Below, piece by piece: positions 8,541-15,073 of a DNA stretch of 24,151 nucleotides. Position 1 is the first letter of the stretch. Each line of letters starts with the position of its first letter. The position numbers and the translations under genes were made by a program. The notes beneath the pieces were generated by a model. It was not told the DNA's origin, ran no database searches, and worked only from the letters and a program-made list of their open reading frames with translations. The stretch covers positions 3,705 to 27,855 of the forward strand of contig DAYH01000025.1 in NCBI GenBank assembly GCA_002506825.1, in the 5' to 3' direction. The DNA is from Euryarchaeota archaeon UBA103 (GTDB lineage Archaea > Thermoplasmatota > Poseidoniia > Poseidoniales > Thalassarchaeaceae).

Positions 8541-9182
8541 CTACCTGCCCTGTTTAATTCTCTTCTTTGTAGCCGCCCAAGAGCATATTGGACACTCTGA
8601 GAGGCTGTGACTTCTCGCAGGGCAATACTCCCTTCCAAAGTAGATTATTTGGAGATGCCTTCGATTCCATGTCTCCTTTGAGAAAACCTTCTTCAGATCT
8701 TTCTCGGTCTTGACTACATTACTTCCATTGGAAAGGCCCCATCTCTCAGCTAGGCGGTGGATGTGAGTGTCGACTGGAAAGGCAGGAATCCCAAAAGCCT
8801 GAGACATTACCACACTGGCTGTTTTATGACCGACTCCTGCTAAAGACTCGAGGAATTCCCAATCGGGATATACCTCGCCCCCTGAATCAATAATCTGCTC
8901 GGCCATTCTCTTGAGATTCTTTGCCTTTGTCGGTGCCAAACCTATTTCTCTGATGAGAGAACGTATTTCTTCGACTTCCAATTTGGCCATTTTTTCTGGA
9001 GAGTCAGCGATTTTGAATAAGGATGGTGTAACTTCGTTCACCTTCTTATCTGTAGTTTGTGCGGATAGCATGACGGCGACCAACAGAGTGTAACTGTCTT
9101 GATGATCCAACGGTATTGGTGTTTCTGGGTACAGTGTATCCAGTTGCTCGCCGATTCTCAGGGCCTTTTCAGATCTTTTCAC
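8541..9182 (-). CDS. nth: Endonuclease III (bifunctional DNA glycosylase / AP lyase)
   Basis: It removes oxidised pyrimidines in base excision repair. The helix-hairpin-helix LAGVGHKTASVV carries catalytic Lys120, and VDTHIHR carries catalytic Asp138, the same residue numbers as in E. coli Nth. The length of 213 residues is normal. The C-terminal iron-sulfur loop is non-standard: only C187, C197 and C200 are present, in the pattern C-x9-C-x2-C. The usual pattern is C-x6-C-x2-C-x5-C, so the [4Fe-4S] cluster may be absent or differently ligated. The GTG start at 9182 overlaps the stop of the upstream small membrane gene by four bases (GTGA), indicating translational coupling. Confidence 0.94.
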   Translation of the reverse strand: MKRSEKALRIGEQLDTLYPETPIPLDHQDSYTLLVAVMLSAQTTDKKVNEVTPSLFKIADSPEKMAKLEVEEIRSLIREIGLAPTKAKNLKRMAEQIIDSGGEVYPDWEFLESLAGVGHKTASVVMSQAFGIPAFPVDTHIHRLAERWGLSNGSNVVKTEKDLKKVFSKETWNRRHLQIIYFGREYCPARSHSLSECPICSWAATKKRIKQGR

Positions 9183-9400
9183 TCTTCATCCACCCTACTG
9201 GACCTTGTTCCAAAAATGAATGCGATAAACATGCAAAACAAAGGGACTCCATAGCAAGGAAGAAACATCCATGTTTCCCACTCAGTTGCATCTATGGATG
9301 CTCCTCTTACAGATGCAATGATCACATATGCAATGAAGCCCAGGATAAATGCAGGAAGGGCCGCAATCGAAGCTAGGCTTAACCCGCGTAGGACTCCCAT
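9179..9400 (-). CDS. Small two-helix membrane protein upstream of nth
   Basis: A 73-residue protein with two hydrophobic segments, at about 8-29 (LASIAALPAFILGFIAYVII) and about 44-64, joined by a short acidic loop (ASIDATEWE) and ending in the charged tail RSSRVDEE. No family is recognised. The ATG at 9400 follows AGGCGG, a good ribosome site, and the stop overlaps the nth start by four bases. It is the first gene of the minus-strand run, so the promoter should lie in the 99-bp divergent spacer at 9401-9499. Confidence 0.65.
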   Translation of the reverse strand: MGVLRGLSLASIAALPAFILGFIAYVIIASVRGASIDATEWETWMFLPCYGVPLFCMFIAFIFGTRSSRVDEE

Positions 9401-9483
9401 ACTTCCGCCTCATGACTCACCTTTGTTGAAGGTTCGTTATGTCCCATGGAGAAAACAAACTCCCCCAACCCTCACAAGTATTG

Positions 9484-9497
9484 ACTCCTTAGGGAGT
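9484..9497 (+). promoter_or_regulatory. Hairpin covering the ribosome site of the gene at 9500
   Basis: ACTCC (9484-9488), a four-base loop TTAG and GGAGT (9493-9497) form a perfect stem two bases before ATG 9500. The GGAG is also the Shine-Dalgarno sequence, so the stem would hide it. Confidence 0.35.
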
Positions 9498-9499
9498 TC

Positions 9500-9838
9500 A
9501 TGGCAGGTGGACTTGTTGAGATTGTCGAGACAATTTCATTGAGTATGTGCGGATTATCTGTCATACTTTGGATGTCAATCGGAACATTCTCCAGAAGTGA
9601 TCGAGGAGAGGTTCTTGCTCAGAGAGCTATCGCAACTCTTTGTATAATTGCTGCGCTTCTGTTAACTTTATTCGATTTACTGGGAGGCGAACTATGGGGA
9701 TCTGGTAACGTCGCACTTCCAATGGCACTGGTTGCAGTCGTAGTAGCGATATCTGCCTCGTTGAACTTGAAGGGGAAGGATGTTCAAGGAGAGGCTAATC
9801 CTCATCAAATTATGAAGATGAGGAAGGAAAATCGTTAA
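9500..9838 (+). CDS. Small three-helix membrane protein
   Basis: 112 residues with three hydrophobic stretches at about 10-28, 44-60 and 71-88 and a basic C-terminal tail (KMRKENR). This predicts an integral membrane protein with a cytoplasmic C-terminus by the positive-inside rule. No known family is recognised. The ATG at 9500 follows AGGGAG. It is divergent from the nth operon and converges on the NifU-like gene, sharing the palindromic TTAA in which both stop codons lie (9835-9838). Confidence 0.6.
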   Translation: MAGGLVEIVETISLSMCGLSVILWMSIGTFSRSDRGEVLAQRAIATLCIIAALLLTLFDLLGGELWGSGNVALPMALVAVVVAISASLNLKGKDVQGEANPHQIMKMRKENR

Positions 9839-10113
9839 CTCTCTCCGCCTATCTTATCGTCTATGAAGGACCTCATGTATGCAGGTAGCTCTCCATTCAC
9901 GAATATGACATCATTTACCTCATCTAGTTTCATCAGAGAATAATAGATTTGCATCGCTGTCATTGGTGTGGCACTGCATCCCGTACAACCCCCCTCAAGT
10001 GAAATGGAAATCACTCCTGCTGTTGTATCGATGACATTAACGACCCCGTCATGGGCATCAAGAACCGCTTGAACTGGACCCACAGAATCTAGAATCAACT
10101 GCTTGTCTACCAT
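9835..10113 (-). CDS. NifU-like C-terminal domain protein (Fe-S scaffold/carrier)
   Basis: A 92-residue stand-alone NifU C-terminal (Nfu-type) domain. The signature LEGGCTGCSATPMT carries the CxxC pair C43/C46 that binds a transient [4Fe-4S] cluster between monomers. It likely delivers clusters to apoproteins; the window contains one obvious Fe-S protein (1-1271). The ATG at 10113, after GAGGCGG, gives the usual small Nfu size. A TTG at 10155 would add 14 residues with no family support. It is divergent from the amidotransferase at 10174. Confidence 0.85.
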   Translation of the reverse strand: MVDKQLILDSVGPVQAVLDAHDGVVNVIDTTAGVISISLEGGCTGCSATPMTAMQIYYSLMKLDEVNDVIFVNGELPAYMRSFIDDKIGGES

Positions 10114-10173
10114 GTCCGCCTCGTACCTCTGTACATACGGGGGGCTTTCAAGCAATCGCCTGTTCCGAGTGGC

Positions 10174-11076
10174 ATGAGTCGTACTACCCGTGTACTCTTA
10201 CTCGACCTTCTAGTTGAAAGATCTGAATTTGGGCATGGGGGAAACCAGGAGGTCATTCAACCGCTTGCAAGGAGAGGGGATGTCGATGTGTTTCTACTTA
10301 CTCCCCATATGCAATCCAAAGAGGCAGGAGTCAGGGCGTTTGAAGAAGGGCTTTTTTTCATCGGAGAGAGAGATGTCCCCAATTGGGATAATGAATATGC
10401 GTTCTGGGAGAGTTGTGAGGTTCCAATGGAAGGAAATATTGCTAGGTTCTACAGAGTAGCTCTACCAGTCGGAAGGGAAGATTCGGAAATGGCCGAGTGG
10501 CTTGAGTCGGTAGAAGTAGATTCGGTAGTATGCTCTGGTTCACGGAGGAATGTCACAATGTGGGAAGATTGGATGGATAGTGCCTCTTCTCTAATGAGGG
10601 TTGCATCGACTTCTGGCACTCCGACACTCGGGATTTGTTTTGGTCACCAACTTCTGTGCAAATCCCTTGGTTCCGAGGTCATTAGAGCTGAGAGTATGTC
10701 AAGTGGGATATGGAATATGGAACTAAACAAAGAAGGAGAGGAAGATATCCTATTTGGATCAAGAGACGTTGGAGAAGTCGGTCCTGCTGTGGTTTACTCA
10801 CATCAAGATCATGTAGTCACAATGCCTGAAAATTGTATTCTACTTGGTTCGGCCTCTCATAATGACATTACTGCAGTAAGAGTACTTGATGCTAAGGGAG
10901 GCAAGTTGCCTGCTTGGGGGGTACAGTTTCATCCAGAGGCCGCTAAGCATAGGATCGAGCGAGCATACGAGTGGGGGCATATCAGCGAAGCTGAAATGAT
11001 ATCATTCCAGAGAGACCATGATGGAGCAGGAGTTCTCGAAGCCTTTGCCGATGTAGTTTTGAGACATGTGCCTTAG
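10174..11076 (+). CDS. Stand-alone class I glutamine amidotransferase
   Basis: A 300-residue protein with the full glutaminase triad: Cys155 in GICFGHQLL, then His253 and Glu255 in GVQFHPEAAKH. The family hydrolyses glutamine and passes ammonia to a partner synthetase or acts on gamma-glutamyl bonds. No synthetase is fused or adjacent, so the acceptor is unknown. Compared with minimal GATases (about 190 residues) it carries a longer N-terminal region (about 1-115) and a C-terminal helical tail. It most resembles the GMP-synthase-like/YfeJ-type GATases annotated generically. The ATG at 10174 is preceded only by GAGTGGC, a weak ribosome site. It is followed after about 75 bp by the pyrophosphatase promoter. 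Confidence 0.85.
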   Translation: MSRTTRVLLLDLLVERSEFGHGGNQEVIQPLARRGDVDVFLLTPHMQSKEAGVRAFEEGLFFIGERDVPNWDNEYAFWESCEVPMEGNIARFYRVALPVGREDSEMAEWLESVEVDSVVCSGSRRNVTMWEDWMDSASSLMRVASTSGTPTLGICFGHQLLCKSLGSEVIRAESMSSGIWNMELNKEGEEDILFGSRDVGEVGPAVVYSHQDHVVTMPENCILLGSASHNDITAVRVLDAKGGKLPAWGVQFHPEAAKHRIERAYEWGHISEAEMISFQRDHDGAGVLEAFADVVLRHVP

Positions 11077-11108
11077 TCGTCTTCAATTAGGATTTTTTAC
11101 GGCTTGAA

Positions 11109-11116
11109 TTATAAGT
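11109..11116 (+). promoter_or_regulatory. TATA box for the membrane pyrophosphatase
   Basis: TTATAAGT, centred 41 bases before ATG 11153. Initiation about 25 bases downstream would give a leader of about 15-18 bases. It sits in a spacer that follows the amidotransferase stop, so hppA probably starts its own transcript. Confidence 0.6.
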
Positions 11117-11152
11117 AGGACTTTTGTCGCGGGACCGATACAGGTTGATACC

Positions 11153-13207
11153 ATGATAGAAGGAGAGACACTAGGAACAATTGGAATGGCAGTGGGCGTA
11201 TTCGGTCTACTTATCGCATTCATGCTATACAGGAAAGTTGATTCGATAGAGATAGAGAACAAGACAGTAGCAAAAATCACCGAACGTATTCAGGATGGGG
11301 CCATGGCCTTCATGGTCGCCGAGTACAGAATGCTGGCCGTGTTCATAGCTATAGTCGCGGCACTTTTGTTTGCTGGCGGGAGCTATAATGATGACTTGGG
11401 CATGGAGACAACAGTCGCGTTCGTCATAGGTGCCCTGTGTAGTGGCGCTGCTGGATTCAGTGGCATGAAATCTGCTACCAGCGCTAATGGCAGAACAGCC
11501 CAAGCCGCTGCTAGCGGAGGTCAGGCGGCCGCACTAACAACATCGTACAATGGAGGGGCTGTAATGGGTCTAGCAGTTGGCGGGCTAGGACTTTTCGGAA
11601 TCTCACTGATGTTCTACTTCACGGAGACTGATTTCCTTACGGTGCCTAATATTGCTGGATTTGGAATGGGTGCTTCTTCTATTGCGCTTTTCGCTCGTGT
11701 AGGCGGAGGAATATACACTAAGGCTGCTGATGTTGGGGCTGATTTAGTAGGAAAGGTAGAGGCAGGAATTCCTGAAGACGATCCAAGAAATCCTGGTGTG
11801 ATTGCAGATAACGTTGGAGATAACGTTGGAGATGTTGCTGGGATGGGTGCTGATATCTTCGAGTCATTTGTCGGTTCAATAATAGCTGCTATGGTCATAG
11901 CATCTGCTAGTAGTGAGATGGATAATCAGTATCTGATGATTCCAATCTTACTAGCTATCGTAGGCTATCTAGCCTCAATCGTAGGCGTATTCTCCATCTC
12001 GGCCATGAAGAACATGGATGCTGGAGCCGCATTAAGGAATACTACATTCATAGGGGCTGGCCTATTCATAGGAGTTGGCTATCTCGCTCTTGATTACTAT
12101 GAAATGGACACACAGGTCATATATGCAGTTGCGATTGGTAGCTTAGTAGGGATCCTCATTGGATTGGTCACAGAATACTACACTGGAATAGAACCTGTTT
12201 TTGGTTTCAAAGTTAAGGCGATACCCTACATTGGAGAGGCTTCGAAGACAGGAAGTGCGACCAATGCAATCGCTGGCCTAGCGGTTGGGATGGAATCTGT
12301 AATGATTCCTGTTTTGCTGATATCCGCTGGAATTTATGGTGCTAATGATGTAATGAATGGCGGAGATATGGGCCTTTACGGAATTGCAATGGCGGCAATG
12401 GGAATGCTAGGTACGGTGGGAGTTACAATGACTGTTGATGCATACGGCCCAGTTGCTGACAATGCTGGAGGAATCGCCGAGATGTCTGGACTAGGAAAAG
12501 AAGTCAGAGACATCACAGACGGCCTTGATTCGATAGGAAATACCACTGCCGCGATAGGTAAAGGATTCGCTATTGGAAGCGCGGCTCTGACTGCATTGGC
12601 TCTTTTTGCCGCCTACAAAACGAGTGCGTCTCTAAGCGCTGCCGATCTTTCTCTGACTAATCCAGATGTGGTAATCGGACTCCTTATCGGAGGTGGGCTA
12701 CCCTTTGTGGTAGCTGCAATGACCATGAAATCAGTAGGTAGAGCGGCTGAAGCTATGATAACTGAAATCCGACGTCAATTCAGGGAAATCGAGGGCCTTC
12801 TAGAGGGAAGGGAGGGCGTCGAGCCAGATAGCGCTACATGCGTGGATATTTCCACTCAAGCGGCCCTTAGGGAGATGATTATGCCTGGACTGATAGCAAT
12901 TTCCAGCCCGGTCATAATTGGACTAGTTCTGGGTCCTGCCGCTCTTGGCGGTACACTGGCCGGCGCTACAGCTACTGGAGTTCTCATGGCACTATTCATG
13001 GCCAATGCAGGAGGAGCTTGGGACAATGCAAAGAAGGCTATTGAGCAAGGAGAGATTGAGGGAGCCGAGAAGGGGGATGCCGCTCACTCAGCCGCAGTGG
13101 TTGGGGACACCATAGGGGATCCTTTCAAGGACACAAGTGGCCCTTCACTAAATATCCTAATCAAGCTGATGTCAATAGTATCTGTCGTTATTGCTGGATT
13201 GCTCTGA
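11153..13207 (+). CDS. hppA: Ion-translocating membrane pyrophosphatase
   Basis: It couples PPi hydrolysis to H+ (or Na+) export and lets the cell recover energy from biosynthetic PPi. The 684 residues show many membrane helices and the diagnostic substrate site: YTKAADVGADLVGKVEAG and IPEDDPRNP, followed by DNVGDNVGDVAGMGADIFES (from about residue 183). The second half-site is also present (GDTIGDPFKDTSGP near the end). The motif GNTTAAIGKG has alanine (A466) where K+-independent enzymes have lysine, the signature of the K+-dependent class. H+ versus Na+ specificity is not decided here. Length is normal. The start is ATG 11153 after AGGTTGAT. Confidence 0.96.
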   Translation: MIEGETLGTIGMAVGVFGLLIAFMLYRKVDSIEIENKTVAKITERIQDGAMAFMVAEYRMLAVFIAIVAALLFAGGSYNDDLGMETTVAFVIGALCSGAAGFSGMKSATSANGRTAQAAASGGQAAALTTSYNGGAVMGLAVGGLGLFGISLMFYFTETDFLTVPNIAGFGMGASSIALFARVGGGIYTKAADVGADLVGKVEAGIPEDDPRNPGVIADNVGDNVGDVAGMGADIFESFVGSIIAAMVIASASSEMDNQYLMIPILLAIVGYLASIVGVFSISAMKNMDAGAALRNTTFIGAGLFIGVGYLALDYYEMDTQVIYAVAIGSLVGILIGLVTEYYTGIEPVFGFKVKAIPYIGEASKTGSATNAIAGLAVGMESVMIPVLLISAGIYGANDVMNGGDMGLYGIAMAAMGMLGTVGVTMTVDAYGPVADNAGGIAEMSGLGKEVRDITDGLDSIGNTTAAIGKGFAIGSAALTALALFAAYKTSASLSAADLSLTNPDVVIGLLIGGGLPFVVAAMTMKSVGRAAEAMITEIRRQFREIEGLLEGREGVEPDSATCVDISTQAALREMIMPGLIAISSPVIIGLVLGPAALGGTLAGATATGVLMALFMANAGGAWDNAKKAIEQGEIEGAEKGDAAHSAAVVGDTIGDPFKDTSGPSLNILIKLMSIVSVVIAGLL

Positions 13208-13240
13208 TACCACAATGTAGCGTCAGTCTCTTGACTGTGA

Positions 13241-13254
13241 CCCTCGACGGAGGG
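13241..13254 (+). promoter_or_regulatory. Hairpin covering the ribosome site of the lipoprotein gene
   Basis: CCCTC (13241-13245), loop GACG and GAGGG (13250-13254) make a perfect 5-bp stem two bases before ATG 13257. The right arm is the Shine-Dalgarno sequence GGAGGG. A second small stem, CAGTC/GACTG with loop TCTT, lies just upstream at 13224-13237 and may belong to the end of the hppA message. Confidence 0.4.
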
Positions 13255-13256
13255 CT

Positions 13257-14216
13257 ATGAGTAGGACTGTCGCGGTCAGCCTGACATGCCTGATGCTGAC
13301 TTGCTTCCTTGCTGGATGTATCGAAACAGGAGACTCCAGTGGAACTAGTAGCTCTAATGATATTCCCTCTCCTGATTGGGAAATTGGAGATTGGTGGCTA
13401 TACACATTCTCCACACCTGACTATAGTGACGATACTGCAAGACTAGTCGTTGCATCTGACTCGGAAGAGGGAGGTACTGCCTATATGCTAGCTATTTCTA
13501 GCGTTGGAGAGGCTAGGAGACACGCCGTACTGAATCACAATCCTTTCTTGGGGAGAATAACTCATGAAAACCTGTCTACATTTGAAAACGGAGTCCCCCA
13601 ACCTGTTCTCAACTTCCCCCTCAGTAAGGGGGCCTCTTGGGAGTTTGGTTTGTTCTCCATAGATTGGACGGCCAACATTATCTCAATAAGCGGAGGAGTT
13701 GCTGTAATCTCCGCAATTTCATCAGAGGGTTCGACCTTAGACTATGTCTATGATTCTAATTCTAGATTCTTCAAGTCTTTCATTTGGACAGACTCATCCG
13801 GAGTAGTTCAGCTAAGAATGATGCTAGCTGATGAGGGGACGTCTCACTCAGGAGATGTATATTTCGTCAGAGGTGGTGATCTATACTCAAACATCTGGGA
13901 TGAATCGGGTACGGATTTTGAGTTCCAAGATTCTTTTTTTGTTAGTGGCCACCCCAACGACGGGGAGTGGGATGAGATGATTTACTTCTTAGATGCATCT
14001 TGTGGAGGGGGAAGCTCCAGCATTACACTGACTCTCAGGGACCATAGCTCGATTTCTGCTCTTGAAAGGGTGTGGGGGCCCGGGGCGAGTGAGTCAGGGA
14101 CCCTAGGTACTATTCCCTACCCTTCTGAAGAGTACACCCTAACGGCAACATTCACCGGAGAGAGTTATCTGAGACTCATGTTCGCAGGTGGAATTACCCA
14201 ATCTTGGAGTCTTTGA
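13257..14216 (+). CDS. Predicted lipoprotein with WEIGD-type N-terminal domain
   Basis: A 319-residue exported protein. Residues 1-21 form a signal peptide ending in the lipobox LAGC, giving a likely lipidated Cys21, followed by a Ser/Gly linker. The mature protein opens with PDWEIGDWWLYTF, very similar to PTWEVGDRWLYDG of the 1179-residue PKD protein at 3200. The two probably share an N-terminal beta-rich domain of unknown function. No catalytic motif is visible. The start is ATG 13257 with a strong GGAGG ribosome site. The next gene (carboxylesterase) begins ten bases after the stop, so the two are likely cotranscribed. Confidence 0.8.
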   Translation: MSRTVAVSLTCLMLTCFLAGCIETGDSSGTSSSNDIPSPDWEIGDWWLYTFSTPDYSDDTARLVVASDSEEGGTAYMLAISSVGEARRHAVLNHNPFLGRITHENLSTFENGVPQPVLNFPLSKGASWEFGLFSIDWTANIISISGGVAVISAISSEGSTLDYVYDSNSRFFKSFIWTDSSGVVQLRMMLADEGTSHSGDVYFVRGGDLYSNIWDESGTDFEFQDSFFVSGHPNDGEWDEMIYFLDASCGGGSSSITLTLRDHSSISALERVWGPGASESGTLGTIPYPSEEYTLTATFTGESYLRLMFAGGITQSWSL

Positions 14217-14225
14217 GGTGATTTG

Positions 14226-14816
14226 GTGAGTCAGGGGACACTCCTGATGATGCATGGAATGACTGGTACGGCCGACAAGATGGAGCCACTAGCGAGAAAG
14301 CTTGCACCCAATGGGTGGTCTGTATTGTGTCCTCAAGCAAGTATTGAGCACCCCTCCAGAGGCGGATATGCATGGTGGCTTTTCGGGGATGAAGTCAGTC
14401 CAGAGGAGTCGATTAGTCAAATGGATGAGTCGATATCTGATATTCTGCAACTGATTCCAGAGGGTCCTGTAATTGTAGGTGGGTTCTCCCAAGGCGGAGC
14501 TATGGCATCAGCAATGCTAGAAACCGAGGCGAGTGCCTCGATAGTCGGATTGGTACTGATTGCTACAAAGTCTGCTAGGGGCGATAAATTAAGAGACACT
14601 CTTCCATTTCTCAAACCCCGACCGGTGATTTGGATGCATGGCGAGCGGGATCACCTTGTCCCAATAGATCTAGCAAGGGAACATGCAGAAATCTTCGATG
14701 ATGCTGGGTGGCCTGTCGTCAGACTGGAGCATGAAAAGGGACACATGGTCAATCTCAATCAATTCGAGGAGATGCGTGAGCAAATCTCTAGGATTGCCGG
14801 CGTACCTCACAGGTAG
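14226..14816 (+). CDS. Alpha/beta hydrolase, phospholipase/carboxylesterase family
   Basis: A 196-residue cytoplasmic serine hydrolase. The nucleophile elbow GFSQGG holds Ser88, the acid is Asp142 in HGERDHLVP, and the base is His173 in KGHMV. The oxyanion region LLMMHGMTG near the N-terminus also matches the carboxylesterase/acyl-thioesterase family (Pfam Abhydrolase_2 type). The natural substrate is unknown; short-chain acyl esters are typical. The GTG at 14226 is chosen because GAGGTG (14215-14220) lies five bases upstream. A TTG at 14223 is possible but too close. The 3' end overlaps the converging glutaredoxin gene by ten bases. Confidence 0.86.
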   Translation: MSQGTLLMMHGMTGTADKMEPLARKLAPNGWSVLCPQASIEHPSRGGYAWWLFGDEVSPEESISQMDESISDILQLIPEGPVIVGGFSQGGAMASAMLETEASASIVGLVLIATKSARGDKLRDTLPFLKPRPVIWMHGERDHLVPIDLAREHAEIFDDAGWPVVRLEHEKGHMVNLNQFEEMREQISRIAGVPHR

Positions 14817-15073
14817 TCGATCAAATGATCGGATCCTCCGACAAATATGGGTGGATCCTTCCTCAAATCAAAAACCACAGGTACCGTTCTGTGTCCTGTC
14901 TCAATGACGATCTTCTGCCTGAGTCCCTCATAGTGATCTAAATTGATTTCAGTATATGTGAGGCGATTAGCTTCCAGGGTTCGGGCGGCCCTGGTACAGT
15001 ACGGACAAACTGTTTGACTGAAGAACAGAAAGTCCGTATTTGCGGACCTTAGGTGATCAAGCAGAGACGACAT
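14807..15073 (-). CDS. Glutaredoxin-like thiol-disulfide protein
   Basis: 88 residues with a complete thioredoxin-fold core: active site CPYC (C23/C26), cis-proline motif TVPVVF, and the GG-DH segment (VGGSDHLIDYL) at the end. These are classic glutaredoxin features. Archaea often lack glutathione, so the partner may be another low-molecular-weight thiol or thioredoxin reductase. The start ATG 15073 overlaps the 3' end of the subtilase-MFS gene by 17 bases, so the two are probably expressed together. The C-terminus overlaps the converging hydrolase gene. Confidence 0.87.
   Translation of the reverse strand: MSSLLDHLRSANTDFLFFSQTVCPYCTRAARTLEANRLTYTEINLDHYEGLRQKIVIETGHRTVPVVFDLRKDPPIFVGGSDHLIDYL

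Noticed and set aside
8534..8638. Upstream extension of the 190-residue protein into nth
   Set aside because: It would need a 98-base overlap with nth; the ATG at 8533 has better spacing and a ribosome site.
11807..11832. Tandem repeat ATAACGTTGGAG inside hppA
   Set aside because: It encodes the conserved DNVGDNVGD substrate motif of all membrane pyrophosphatases, so it is protein-driven and not a regulatory repeat.
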